64,000 nucleotides of DNA from Gammaproteobacteria bacterium (GTDB lineage Bacteria; Pseudomonadota; Gammaproteobacteria; Pseudomonadales; Pseudomonadaceae): the NCBI GenBank assembly GCA_018816095.1, contig JAHIWP010000045.1, positions 20,987 through 84,986 on the forward strand. Reading direction: 5' to 3'. The notes under the pieces are model-generated. The model was given only the letters and a program-made list of their open reading frames with translations, did no database searches and was not told the DNA's origin. Shown here piece after piece: positions 17,835-26,583 of this stretch; position 1 is the first letter of the stretch, and every line of letters starts with the position of its first letter. The translations under genes and the position numbers were made by a program.

Positions 17835-18575
17835 ATGACCGCACGCAAAGCAATTCTGGTAGTTGGTGCCGGCGACGCCACCGGCGACGCCACCGGCGGC
17901 GCCATCGCTAAACGCTTCGCCCGTGAGGGCTATGTCGCCTGCGTGGCACGCCGTAATGCAGACAAATTGAGCCCCCTCGTGGCCGAGATCGAAGCGGCCG
18001 GCGGTAGCGCGCGGGCATTTGGCTGCGATGCTCGGGTAGAGGAACAGGTGATCGAGCTGTTCGCCACCATCGAGCGCGAGGTCGGCCCGCTGCATGCGGT
18101 GATCTTCAACATCGGCGCCAACGTGCAGTTTTCCATCACCGAAACCACTGAACGGGTCTACCGCAAGGTTTGGGAAATGGCCGCCCTGGCGGGCTTTCTC
18201 ACCGGTCGTGAAGCGGCCAAGGTCATGCTACCGCGTGGCCAGGGCACCATCATCTTTACCGGTGCCACCGCCTCGTTACGCGGCCGGGCCAACTTCTCTG
18301 CCTTCGCCAGCGCCAAGTTTGCCCTGCGCGCCCTGGCCCAGAGCATGGCCCGTGAACTGGGCCCACAAGGCATCCATGTCGCTCATCCAATTATCGACGG
18401 CGCCATCGACACCGCTTTTATCCGCGACACCTTCCCCGCGCTGTACCAGCGCAAGGAACAGGACGGCATCCTCAACCCCGCGCATATTGCCGACACCTAC
18501 TGGCAGATCCATTGTCAGCCGCGCGATTGCTGGGTGCATGAGCTGGATCTGCGCCCTTGGACGGAAACCTTCTAG
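17835..18575 (+). CDS. Short-chain dehydrogenase/reductase family protein (atypical active site)
   Basis: 246-residue Rossmann-fold protein. I start at ATG 17835, six bases after GGAG; the open frame continues upstream through the regulator gene but has no signal there. The N-terminal nucleotide loop reads ILVVGAGDATGDATGGAIAK: a perfect 12-bp tandem repeat at 17871-17894 duplicates GDAT (residues 13-20) relative to the usual GAGDATGGAIA. Where classical SDRs have YxxxK the sequence is FASAK, so the catalytic Tyr is Phe. The rest (NIGAN, FTGATAS, LAQSMARELGPQGIHVAH) is typical. Substrate unknown; co-transcribed with the isomerase downstream. Confidence 0.85.
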   Translation: MTARKAILVVGAGDATGDATGGAIAKRFAREGYVACVARRNADKLSPLVAEIEAAGGSARAFGCDARVEEQVIELFATIEREVGPLHAVIFNIGANVQFSITETTERVYRKVWEMAALAGFLTGREAAKVMLPRGQGTIIFTGATASLRGRANFSAFASAKFALRALAQSMARELGPQGIHVAHPIIDGAIDTAFIRDTFPALYQRKEQDGILNPAHIADTYWQIHCQPRDCWVHELDLRPWTETF

Positions 18576-18621
18576 CCACCACACGCCCAGCCAATAACAA
18601 GACCGCCCCGAGGAACATGCA

Positions 18622-19209
18622 ATGAGCAAAACCGTTGAATTCTTTTTCGACTTTGGCAGCCCGGCCAGCTACCTGGCCTGGACCCAGCTACCGCAGATTG
18701 CCGATAAAGCCGGCGCCCAAATCATCTGGCGGCCGATGCTGCTCGGCGGTGTATTCAAAGCCACCGGCAACCAGTCGCCCGTGATGATCCCGAGCAAGGG
18801 CCGCTGGATGCTGCAGGATCTAGCCCGCTTCGCCGCACGCTATGGCGCCAGCATGCAGTTCAACCCGCACTTTCCGATCAATACCCTCACCCTGATGCGC
18901 GGCGCAGCCGGTTATCAGGGCAGCGAACGCTTCGAGCACTACGTGAAAACTCTCTTCGAGGCACTGTGGGTGCAACAGAAAAACCTCAGCAAGCCAGAGG
19001 TCGTGGCCGAAGTATTGAGCAGCGCGGGTTTCGACCTGACTGAGTTTGAGCAACTGGTCAGCGATGAAGCGGTCAAGGAACGCCTCAAGGCCACCACCGA
19101 AGAAGCCATCAAACGCGGCGTGTTTGGCGCACCGACCTTCTTCATCGGCGAGGAAATGCACTTCGGCCAGGATCGCCTGGACTTTGTCGCCGAAGCCCTC
19201 GCGCGCTAG
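18622..19209 (+). CDS. 2-hydroxychromene-2-carboxylate isomerase / DsbA-like (GST kappa) protein
   Basis: 195-residue protein of the DsbA-like thioredoxin fold related to NahD and kappa-class glutathione transferase. The N-terminus VEFFFDFGSPASYLAWTQLP carries the Ser of the FDFxSPxS active site instead of CxxC, followed by WRPMLLGGVFKATGNQSP and, near the C-terminus, GVFGAPTFFIGEEMHFGQDRLDFV, all standard for this family. The true substrate need not be a naphthalene intermediate; there is no aromatic pathway nearby. It lies 46 bases after the SDR gene behind GAGGA, under probable control of the HxlR regulator. Confidence 0.88.
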   Translation: MSKTVEFFFDFGSPASYLAWTQLPQIADKAGAQIIWRPMLLGGVFKATGNQSPVMIPSKGRWMLQDLARFAARYGASMQFNPHFPINTLTLMRGAAGYQGSERFEHYVKTLFEALWVQQKNLSKPEVVAEVLSSAGFDLTEFEQLVSDEAVKERLKATTEEAIKRGVFGAPTFFIGEEMHFGQDRLDFVAEALAR

Positions 19210-19217
19210 CCGCGCTG

Positions 19218-19655
19218 TTAGCTCTCCAGCAGAAAGGTCACCGGCCCATCATTGACCAGATGCACCTGCATATCGGCGCCGAACTGGCCGGTAGCGACCT
19301 GCGGGTGTTTGGCTTGGGCCTGGGCGACCAGCAGATCGAACATCTCGGCACCCAGCGCAGGCGGCGCGGCGCTGGAAAAGCTCGGGCGCAGGCCACTCTT
19401 GGTATCGGCGGCCAGGGTGAACTGCGAAACCAGCAACAAGCCACCGCTGACATCACTGAGCGACAAATTCATCTTGCCCGCCGCGTCGCTGAATACCCGG
19501 TAATTGAGCAGCTTGTGCAGGATTTTTTCGACGCTGCCCAGGGTGTCTTGCGGCTCGACGCCGACCAGCGCCAGCAGGCCCTGATCAATCGCACCGACCA
19601 CTTCGCCTGCTACTTCTACTCGGGCGGCGCGTACGCGTTGGATCAGCGCCTTCAT
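19218..19655 (-). CDS. dtd: D-aminoacyl-tRNA deacylase Dtd
   Basis: 145-residue homodimeric enzyme that hydrolyses D-aminoacyl-tRNAs (and Gly-tRNA-Ala), protecting translation. Starts [15 protein letters not shown], a near-universal Dtd N-terminus, and contains the active-site [17 protein letters not shown] and the cross-subunit [11 protein letters not shown] (Gly-cisPro type loop). Its ATG overlaps the stop of pip in a four-base ATGA, so the pair is co-translated. It converges with the isomerase gene with only eight bases between stops. Confidence 0.96.
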   Translation of the reverse strand: MKALIQRVRAARVEVAGEVVGAIDQGLLALVGVEPQDTLGSVEKILHKLLNYRVFSDAAGKMNLSLSDVSGGLLLVSQFTLAADTKSGLRPSFSSAAPPALGAEMFDLLVAQAQAKHPQVATGQFGADMQVHLVNDGPVTFLLES

Positions 19656-20623
19656 GCTTCATCCGGCGTCAGGTTGAGCAAGCGCCGCGCCATTTCATCT
19701 GCAGCACGCACCAGAGCATCGGTAATGCCAACTTCGGCAGCCGAATGGCCGGCGTCGCGAATGATCTGTAGCTCACTGTTAGGCCAGGTCTGGTGCAGGG
19801 CCCAAGCGTTATCCAGCGGGCAAATCACGTCATAACGGCCATGCACGATGACCCCAGGCAGGTGGGCGATTTTCGGCATATCACGCAGCAACTGGTCTTG
19901 CTCAAGAAAGGCGTTATTGACGAAATAATGGCATTCGATCCGGGCAATCGATAGGGCGCGATGGCTATCGGTGAAACGGTCGACCACCTGTGGATTAGGC
20001 CGCAGGGTGGCGGTGCGGCCTTCCCAGCTCGACCAGGCCTTGGCCGCATGCATTTGGGCAATCTGGTCAGGGCCGGTCAGGCGTTTATAGAACGCTTGCA
20101 CCAGGTCAACGCGCTCATCCAGCGGGATCGGCGCCAGGTAATCCTCCCAATAATCTGGGAACAGCCGGCTGGCACCGGCCTGATAAAACCAGCTGATTTC
20201 CTGCGGGCGGCAAAGGAAGATGCCCCGCAGAATCAGCCCATGCACCCGTTCTGGATGCGCCTGCGCGTAAGCTAGGGCCAGGGTCGAGCCCCAAGAGCCG
20301 CCAAACAGCACCCACTTGTCGATACCCAACTGCTCGCGGATCACTTCCATGTCCTCGATCAGCGCCTGGGTGGTGTTGTTTTCCAGGCTGGCGTGAGGAG
20401 TGGATCGCCCACACCCGCGCTGGTCGAAGGTCACGATGCGGTACAAATTAGGGTCGAAATAGCGGCGACTGGCCGCATCACAACCGGCACCAGGACCGCC
20501 ATGGATAAACACTACAGGCAAGCCATCCGGCGAACCGCTTTCGTCCACATAAAGCACATGCGGTGCCTGCACCGCCAGCTCATGACGGGCGTAGGGTTTA
20601 ATCTCCGGATACAAGGTCTGCAT
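19652..20623 (-). CDS. pip: Proline iminopeptidase
   Basis: 323-residue alpha/beta hydrolase (peptidase family S33) that removes N-terminal proline from peptides. It has the HGGPGAGC oxyanion motif (about 41-48), [11 protein letters not shown], the nucleophile elbow [10 protein letters not shown] (Ser about 110), the GRYDVICP Asp and the DAGHSA His near residue 294. No signal peptide. AGGAG seven bases before the ATG. The neighbouring dtd overlaps by four bases; dtd-pip pairs are common in pseudomonads. Confidence 0.95.
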   Translation of the reverse strand: MQTLYPEIKPYARHELAVQAPHVLYVDESGSPDGLPVVFIHGGPGAGCDAASRRYFDPNLYRIVTFDQRGCGRSTPHASLENNTTQALIEDMEVIREQLGIDKWVLFGGSWGSTLALAYAQAHPERVHGLILRGIFLCRPQEISWFYQAGASRLFPDYWEDYLAPIPLDERVDLVQAFYKRLTGPDQIAQMHAAKAWSSWEGRTATLRPNPQVVDRFTDSHRALSIARIECHYFVNNAFLEQDQLLRDMPKIAHLPGVIVHGRYDVICPLDNAWALHQTWPNSELQIIRDAGHSAAEVGITDALVRAADEMARRLLNLTPDEA

Positions 20624-20745
20624 GGCATGCTCCTGACTTGACCTGAATAAAGCGTTGCATAACGTAGACGGGCTTGCGCTAGATAACCGCGGCGCAGCCG
20701 CTTGACGCTCTGTCGGGCATCATAACCATGAAACGGGAGTTGAGC

Positions 20746-21180
20746 ATGCCAACACGGATATTTGCCTGGGCTTTCTTGATGTTTTGCACCCTGCTCACCG
20801 GTTGCGGTGCCAAGGACGATCCGCAGGCCGCGCTGGAAGCGGCCGCGCAGCAACTGCAGAACAACCTAGAAGCGAAGAACAACAGCGCAGTGCTTGACCA
20901 GTTGCACCCGCAGTTCTCGGCCCAGGGCGAATTGGATCGCGAGTGGGCAAAGCGCACCCTGTTGCTGCTGTTTATGCGCCACAAGAACATCAAGGTGCTG
21001 GCCCTGAGCAAGCACAGCTACATCGACGCGACCTACCGTGAGAAAGGCCACACCGAGGCCCAGGTCGGCCTGACCGGCGCCGAAGGCCTGATCCCCGACA
21101 GCGCCCGCCATTACAGCGTGAAGCTGGAGTGGTGGCGGGAAGGCGATGAGTGGAAGCTGGCACGCCTAAGCTGGGAATAG
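20746..21180 (+). CDS. Putative lipoprotein, unknown function
   Basis: 144 residues from the ATG at 20746, which has GGAG at 20736-20739; an in-frame ATG at 20728 lacks such a site. The N-terminus is a lipoprotein signal (hydrophobic FAWAFLMF, then LLTG and Cys20, with GAKDD following), and the +2 Gly suggests outer-membrane sorting. The mature part is helical at first (PQAALEAAAQQLQNNLEAKNNSAVLDQLHPQFSAQG) then beta-rich, ending KLEWWREGDEWKLARLSWE, which resembles NTF2/SnoaL-like folds; I do not recognise a named family. Transcribed divergently from pip. Confidence 0.8.
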   Translation: MPTRIFAWAFLMFCTLLTGCGAKDDPQAALEAAAQQLQNNLEAKNNSAVLDQLHPQFSAQGELDREWAKRTLLLLFMRHKNIKVLALSKHSYIDATYREKGHTEAQVGLTGAEGLIPDSARHYSVKLEWWREGDEWKLARLSWE

Positions 21181-21338
21181 CGTCTCAGTGCCGACTTCAA
21201 AAAGCTGAAGGACTAACCGGCCTGCTGCGGGCACAGGGTCGCGTAAGCTTCCCCGAACACACCAGCACCCCGCCTTAACACACTGGCGATCAACCCGGTC
21301 CAGGCCAATCACATAAGAGCCTGGCCCACTGCGCTGAG

Positions 21339-21902
21339 TTAGCGCGCTTGATCCATCTCGGCATCCGTGCGCCGCCAGATCAACTCACGCGTGCCATAGC
21401 CGCGACTGCGCGCCTCTTCGAGTAGCGTTGCGCGGTTTTGCGAGCTGAGCTCCTGATCACGCGTCAACAGCCAGAGGTACTGGCGATTGGGGTGGCCGAC
21501 CAGTGCTGTTTGATAGTTTTCATCCAGGTAGAGCACCCAGTACTCGCCCTTGGTCAGACCGGGCAGTAAGTTACTGGCCCAGTTATCGAAGCGCACCCAC
21601 AGCTTGCTGGTTTCGCCTGGCACCTGAGCCACGGCCTGGCCCTGCACTTGCTGCACGTCGCCATCGAAGGTACGGCAGCGGTTGATCACGCCAAGCGCGC
21701 CACCTTCTTGCACGCTGTAAATGGCCTCGGACTGCGCGCAGTTGCGCTGGAAGAACATCGGCAAACGCGCCTGTTCATACCACGTGCCCTGATAGCGCTG
21801 CAGATCAACCTGCTCCACGGTTTTCGGCGGCACTGTTCCCGTACCGGAGTTCGCACATCCCGCCAAGGCTACCGCTGCGGCCAACACCGCCAGCAGGCGC
21901 AT
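21339..21902 (-). CDS. blc: Outer-membrane lipoprotein lipocalin (Blc-like)
   Basis: 187-residue bacterial lipocalin. Lipoprotein signal with LAGC lipobox near residue 16, then the lipocalin GxW motif in YQGTWYEQARLP, a central CRTFDGDVQQVQGQA strand, and the conserved YWVLYLDENYQTALVGHPNRQYLWLLTR. Bacterial Blc binds fatty acids and lysophospholipids at the outer membrane. I choose the ATG at 21902, which overlaps the stop of the upstream BamE-like gene (TGATG); an in-frame GTG at 21905 would add one residue. Confidence 0.92.
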   Translation of the reverse strand: MRLLAVLAAAVALAGCANSGTGTVPPKTVEQVDLQRYQGTWYEQARLPMFFQRNCAQSEAIYSVQEGGALGVINRCRTFDGDVQQVQGQAVAQVPGETSKLWVRFDNWASNLLPGLTKGEYWVLYLDENYQTALVGHPNRQYLWLLTRDQELSSQNRATLLEEARSRGYGTRELIWRRTDAEMDQAR

Positions 21903-22156
21903 CACTGCAGTCCCTTGCCGGAAAACAGCAAGACCTGCTCACCCGCGTACTGCACGCTGATAAAGCGCTGCTCATTGCCCCAAGTGCAGCTGGAGATACC
22001 GAGGGCACCGGAACACTCAGATGGTTTACCCAGCAAGTTTTCGACCTCGACCTTGCTCATCCCCGGCTTAAGCTGGGCGTAATTATCCTGATTGACCTTG
22101 TTGCAAGCCGCCAATAACAGGCAACTGGCAAATAGTGCGGCAACACGCAGAGACAT
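21902..22156 (-). CDS. Small BamE/OmlA-like lipoprotein
   Basis: 84-residue secreted lipoprotein: signal peptide MSLRVAALFASCLLLAAC with Cys18 as lipidation site, then YAQLKPGMSKVEVENLLGKPSEC, the helix-loop motif of the SmpA/OmlA/BamE superfamily, and two mature cysteines (SECSGALGISSC) that could form a disulfide. The real BamE is larger; this resembles small DUF3862-type relatives. GGAG six bases upstream of the ATG at 22156 fixes the start although the frame is open much further back. Coupled to the lipocalin gene by stop/start overlap. Confidence 0.85.
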   Translation of the reverse strand: MSLRVAALFASCLLLAACNKVNQDNYAQLKPGMSKVEVENLLGKPSECSGALGISSCTWGNEQRFISVQYAGEQVLLFSGKGLQ

Positions 22157-22223
22157 AAAGAACTCCAGAGGGAATAACCAAGACCAGCTTGGCATAGCAA
22201 TAACCAACCTGCTCGCTTGGACG

Positions 22224-22841
22224 CTAAAAGCGCGAGCCTGGTTCCAACAGAAAGGCAGATTCTTTAGCGCTGGAGCTACGCCCGAGGATTTGATTGCGAT
22301 GGGGGAAACGGCCAAAACGGGCGATGACCCGCTGATGACACTCGGCATAGTCCAAGTAACCGGCAAACAGCTCGTGCTCGGCGGCTGTCGCCTCCTGAGT
22401 AAGCGCTTGAAACAGCCGAACGGCCTGATTCTGTAGCGCCAGGTCCTCGGCATGTTCGAGCACCAGGTAGACAAATACCCGCTGAATCGGCGGTAACTGC
22501 TGATCCCACCCTTGAGCCAGCCCGCGCAACGCTGACGCACGAGCCAGTGCGTCGCCAGCAAAGGCGCGCGGGGTGTCACGAAAAATCATGCGCGGCAGCT
22601 GATCGAGCAACAGCAAGGTTGCCAGCCAGCCTTCAGGCTCGCCAAGCCAGTCGTGCAATTGGCCGGCGAGCGCCTGGTCGACCAGCCCGCCAAGTTGCTC
22701 GCGCGCCTGGCCATCCTGGCGATCCTGCTTGGCAAACCAGAGGGCTGTGCGGCTGGCGGCAACCTCAGCAGCTGTCACATCGGGACCGCTGCCGGCCGCA
22801 CCGAACCACCAGTCGAGCAACGGCTGCCAGGGCGCGCTCAT
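22224..22841 (-). CDS. DUF924 family protein
   Basis: 205-residue all-helical protein matching DUF924, a family of tetratricopeptide-like folds with no assigned biochemical role. Diagnostic segments are the N-terminal LLDWWFG, ALWFAKQDRQDGQAREQLGGL, the LLLLDQLPRMIFRDTPRAFAGD motif and, at the C-terminus, RFGRFPHRNQILGR. It begins three bases after the fbp stop on the same strand, so it is read from the fbp transcript. Confidence 0.9.
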   Translation of the reverse strand: MSAPWQPLLDWWFGAAGSGPDVTAAEVAASRTALWFAKQDRQDGQAREQLGGLVDQALAGQLHDWLGEPEGWLATLLLLDQLPRMIFRDTPRAFAGDALARASALRGLAQGWDQQLPPIQRVFVYLVLEHAEDLALQNQAVRLFQALTQEATAAEHELFAGYLDYAECHQRVIARFGRFPHRNQILGRSSSAKESAFLLEPGSRF

Positions 22842-22844
22842 TGC

Positions 22845-23852
22845 TTACTCGCGGTGATAGGCGCTGATGCGTAGCACTTCTTCCTTCGAACCGAGGAAGA
22901 CCGCGACACGCTGGTGCAGCGAGGTCGGCTGAATATCGAGGATACGCTGGGTGCCGTTGGTGGCCACGCCGCCAGCCTGTTCGATGATCATCGCCATCGG
23001 ATTGGCTTCATACATCAGGCGCAGCTTGCCCGGCATTGACGGGTCACGGCTGTCGCGTGGGTACATAAATACGCCGCCACGGGTGAGGATGCGATGCACA
23101 TCGGCAACCATCGCTGCGACCCAGCGCATGTTGTAGTTCTTGCCCAACGGTCCGGTCTCGCCTGCCAGCAACTCACTGACGTAACGCTGTACCGGCGCTT
23201 CCCAATGGCGCTGATTGGACATGTTGATGGCGAACTCTTTGGTGGCTTCCGGCACCTTGATGTCATCGTGGGTCAGGACGAAGCTGCCCAGTTCGCGGTC
23301 GAGGGTGAAGCCTTTGACGCCGTCACCGAGGGTCAACATCAGCATGGTCTGCGGGCCGTAGATCGCATAACCGGCGCACACCTGCTCGGTACCCGGCTGC
23401 AGGAAGGCTTCTTCGCCCAGGTCACCCTCAGCGCCGTTGCGGTCTGGGCAACGCAGCACCGAGAAGATGGTGCCGACCGAGACGTTCACGTCGATGTTGC
23501 TGGAGCCGTCCAGCGGATCGAATACCAGCAGGTAAGCACCTTTCGGGTACTTGCCAGGGATCTGGTAAGCGTTGTCCATCTCCTCGGAGGCCATGCCGGC
23601 CAGGTGACCGCCCCACTCGTTGGCTTCCAGCAGAATCTCGTTGGAAATCACGTCGAGCTTTTTCTGCACCTCGCCCTGCACGTTTTCGGTGCCCATGCTG
23701 CCCAATACGCCGCCCAGTGCGCCCTTGGATACCTGATGGCTGATTTCCTTACAGGCGCGGGCCACTACTTCGATAAGAAACCGCAAATCCGCCGGAGTAT
23801 TGTTGCTGCGGGTTTGTTCAATCAGGTAGCGGCTGAGGGTAACGCGGGACAT
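22845..23852 (-). CDS. fbp: Fructose-1,6-bisphosphatase class I
   Basis: 335-residue gluconeogenic enzyme converting fructose-1,6-bisphosphate to fructose-6-phosphate. The metal-binding signature [20 protein letters not shown] near residue 112 is intact, as are the [23 protein letters not shown] lead-in, the substrate segment [22 protein letters not shown] and GGVFMYPRD, all class I features. Start ATG at 23852 is preceded by GGAGG-like sequence (CCGGAGG in the leader). Followed directly by the DUF924 gene. Confidence 0.97.
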   Translation of the reverse strand: MSRVTLSRYLIEQTRSNNTPADLRFLIEVVARACKEISHQVSKGALGGVLGSMGTENVQGEVQKKLDVISNEILLEANEWGGHLAGMASEEMDNAYQIPGKYPKGAYLLVFDPLDGSSNIDVNVSVGTIFSVLRCPDRNGAEGDLGEEAFLQPGTEQVCAGYAIYGPQTMLMLTLGDGVKGFTLDRELGSFVLTHDDIKVPEATKEFAINMSNQRHWEAPVQRYVSELLAGETGPLGKNYNMRWVAAMVADVHRILTRGGVFMYPRDSRDPSMPGKLRLMYEANPMAMIIEQAGGVATNGTQRILDIQPTSLHQRVAVFLGSKEEVLRISAYHRE

Positions 23853-23943
23853 GGAGGGCTCCGGAGGGTATGAAATCGCGCGCAGTTTACCTCTTTAGAG
23901 GGCAACGTGCCTTAGCGCTGGATGGAAGGCTGCGTCCAGCCAC

Positions 23944-25587
23944 TCAGGCCAGACTGCACACCCGATTACGTCCTTCGTGCTTGGCCTGATAAAGCGCGGC
24001 ATCGGCCACTTGCAACAACTCATCCAACGCCTGCCCTTGCTCAGGCCACAGCGCCAGGCCAGCCGACAGGGTCACATAGCGGGCGCCGCCGCGTGTTGGC
24101 AGCGGGTGGGCCGCTAGCTCACGGCAGATGGAATCCAAGCGCGCGCGTGCCTCTGGAGCATCGGCACGGGGCAGAATCAGCAGGAACTCTTCGCCACCAA
24201 TGCGAAATACCGCATCTGAACTGCGCAGATTCTCCAACAAGTGCTGCGCGACGCCCTTGAGCACATCATCGCCTTCTAAGTGACCGTACTCGTCGTTGAG
24301 TAGCTTGAAGTGATCAAGGTCGATCAGGGCCAGTGAAATCGGCGAATGCTCACGCTGCGCCACCGCCAGCTCACGGGCAAAGAACTCATCCAGATAACGG
24401 CGGTTGTACAGCCCAGTGAGCGGATCACACAGTGCCTGTTCCTGCAGCTGCTCATGCAGCCTGGTGATGGTGCGCAAACGCTCTTCACTCAAGGCAAGGG
24501 CTTCGGCCAGTTTCAATTCGCTGAGATGCCGCTGGGTGACATCACGCAAATAGAGCATTTGCCCCAGCGTTAACGTGCCCCGCTGGGTAATCCGCTCGAT
24601 GGCGCGTATGCGTACCTCGAAATAACGGGCTGAGCTGGCCAGAGTCAGTAACCGGTCATGCTCACCCTGCACGGATTGGCTCAACAGCTGGTGCAAATCC
24701 GCGCCGAGGATCGGCCAATCCATCAACTGTCGCCCCTGCCAGCCACTGCGCAGGCCAACCAGCTTCAAGGCTGCCGGGTTGGCCTCAATCACGCGCAACT
24801 GTGCATCCACCACCAACACCGGGTCGAGCAGCGCATCCAGTAACAGATGACGGGCCACGGGCAGTAGATCAAACAGCCGCACCCCCACAATCAACCAGGC
24901 AAACGCCACCAGTGTAAAAGTAAAACTGAAGGGCGTCGGATCGAAGCCGAACAGCATCCAACCGAACACCACATAACTGATATTGGCGACCCAGGGCACC
25001 GCCGTGACGACAACGAAGGCCAAATAATGACGACGATGCACGCCATAGCTGACGATGGCCGCGCGCAGCACCACGCCCATGCAGAAGGTCATAAACAGGT
25101 AGACATACACGGCCGCGGCGTAGAACAGCGGCCCATGCTGGTAGCGGATGGGGGCGCCCGGCGCATCGCTCATCGGTGCCGTGCCGGCAGCGTAAAACAA
25201 GCCATGCCAGGGATTGCTTAGGGCAACCAGCCAAATCAGCAACGGCACCACGGCCAAGCCTAGCGCGCTGCGCAGCGGCAACGGCTGCCGTACGCTGTTG
25301 ACGTACTGCCAGAGGAATACCGCCCAAAAGGTCGGCGTCAGCAGAATCCCAGGCCAGGCCATGCTCGCCCAGAACACCTTGCACTGCGGGCCTTGCGCCG
25401 CCATTTCCAGACTCGCCGCAACCATCCACCAGAGACTGGCCAGATGCAGCACGATAAAGCTCTCGCGCCCGGGGAAATAGCGCTGGCGCTTAACCCAGCG
25501 CGCCAGCAGCAGCACGCCAATGCACACCGCGCCCGTCAAAAGCACCGGGGCACTCAGCGCCCAACCGGAATTACCGCAGGCATTCAT
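23944..25587 (-). CDS. Membrane diguanylate cyclase: 7TM sensor, PAS and GGDEF
   Basis: 547-residue c-di-GMP synthase candidate. Seven membrane helices of the histidine-kinase N-terminal 7TM type occupy about residues 8-215, a PAS domain follows (VLVVDAQLRVIEANPAALKLVG), then a linker helix and a C-terminal GGDEF domain with active site GGEEF. RSSD nine residues before it is an intact RxxD inhibitory site. I start at ATG 25587 (MNACGNSGW) just before helix 1; the frame extends to 25734, and no strong ribosome binding site supports either start. Ligand unknown. Confidence 0.88.
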   Translation of the reverse strand: MNACGNSGWALSAPVLLTGAVCIGVLLLARWVKRQRYFPGRESFIVLHLASLWWMVAASLEMAAQGPQCKVFWASMAWPGILLTPTFWAVFLWQYVNSVRQPLPLRSALGLAVVPLLIWLVALSNPWHGLFYAAGTAPMSDAPGAPIRYQHGPLFYAAAVYVYLFMTFCMGVVLRAAIVSYGVHRRHYLAFVVVTAVPWVANISYVVFGWMLFGFDPTPFSFTFTLVAFAWLIVGVRLFDLLPVARHLLLDALLDPVLVVDAQLRVIEANPAALKLVGLRSGWQGRQLMDWPILGADLHQLLSQSVQGEHDRLLTLASSARYFEVRIRAIERITQRGTLTLGQMLYLRDVTQRHLSELKLAEALALSEERLRTITRLHEQLQEQALCDPLTGLYNRRYLDEFFARELAVAQREHSPISLALIDLDHFKLLNDEYGHLEGDDVLKGVAQHLLENLRSSDAVFRIGGEEFLLILPRADAPEARARLDSICRELAAHPLPTRGGARYVTLSAGLALWPEQGQALDELLQVADAALYQAKHEGRNRVCSLA

Positions 25588-25989
25588 AGGGAGGGCACTG
25601 CCAGGGAGAACAGCTGTAAGTGATCGCCCGCCACATCCGGCAAGCACGCGGAGAAGCCCAAAAGACGGGTCATAGTTGTAATACGCAAGGGCCTTCCTGA
25701 CCTCTAACGCCGAACAATTGAAGGCGCTAACCATACTGCAAAATCGTTAAAGGGCCTGGCTTTATTTCTGCGTGCAAGCGCTACTCGGTACTCGGCTGGC
25801 AAACAGACGCAGCGCCGCCGAGGCAGCCGCATCCTATCTAATAGCGCGAAACACTCTACGCATCAGCGCAAACAAGACCATTCCTCCGCCATGCAGCCGT
25901 ACAAAAGATGACCAGCGAGCAGATTGTCATTCCAAAAAACTTCAGGCCCGCTATCATCGCCCGCCGCCTAACCGACGCACGCCTCGCTG
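25588..25989. other. 402-base intergenic region, divergent promoters
   Basis: Separates the - strand GGDEF gene from the + strand YkgJ-type gene. It should hold both promoters. No RNA gene, repeat or credible small CDS was seen; short open frames lack ribosome binding sites. Confidence 0.5.
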
Positions 25990-26385
25990 ATGAAAAACAA
26001 CCTGATTGCCGCCGCCGAACTCGACCGCCTGGACACCTGGGCCAAATACACTGCTGACATGTGCCACAGCTGCATGTCCAGCTGCTGCACGCTGCCGGTC
26101 GAGGTGCGCCTCAACGACCTGATCCGCATCGGTGTGGTCGACGAATTTGAGCGCAGCGAGCCGCTGAAAAATATCGCCAAGCGCCTGCAAAAAGACGGTC
26201 TGGTCGAACGTTTCCACCAGAAGTCGGGCATCTTCACCCTGGTACGCATGAGCAACAACGACTGCTACTACCTGGACCGTAAAACGCGCCTGTGCACCAT
26301 CTACGAAAAGCGCCCGGACACCTGCCGCAACCACCCGAAGATCGGCCCGCGCCCTGGTTATTGCGCGTACAAGCCAAAGAGCTAA
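25990..26385 (+). CDS. YkgJ-family cysteine-cluster protein
   Basis: 131-residue protein of the YkgJ/UPF0153 zinc- or iron-binding family. Cysteines are arranged as CHSCMSSCC near residues 25-33, then C95, CTIYEKRPDTCRNHP and a final C in GYCAYKPKS. The YLDRKTRLCTIYEKRPDTCR stretch is diagnostic of the family. Function is unproven; Cys-cluster binding of a metal or Fe-S centre is the usual inference. It is followed by a strong bidirectional terminator shared with cptA. Confidence 0.88.
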   Translation: MKNNLIAAAELDRLDTWAKYTADMCHSCMSSCCTLPVEVRLNDLIRIGVVDEFERSEPLKNIAKRLQKDGLVERFHQKSGIFTLVRMSNNDCYYLDRKTRLCTIYEKRPDTCRNHPKIGPRPGYCAYKPKS

Positions 26386-26520
26386 GTAACGGGGTTGAGC
26401 GGATGCGCGGCGCAATCGCTCGCCTGGAAATGCGTGTGCGCTAACGCCCTGAAGACCTCAAGCATGCCGCCCGCATGCGACTAAAAAACGAATCTGCGCC
26501 ACCATCAACAGTCCCTGCGG

Positions 26521-26568
26521 CCACTAAAAAGCCCCCATCAACATCTGCTGACGGGGGCTTTTTAGTGG
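26521..26568. terminator. Strong bidirectional terminator between ykgJ-like gene and cptA
   Basis: CCACTAAAAAGCCCCC 26521-26536 and its exact inverse 26553-26568 form a 16-bp stem with a 16-base loop, with A/T tracts within the arms giving U-runs in both directions. It ends both converging genes. Confidence 0.9.
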
Positions 26569-26583
26569 TCGACACTTAGTGAG

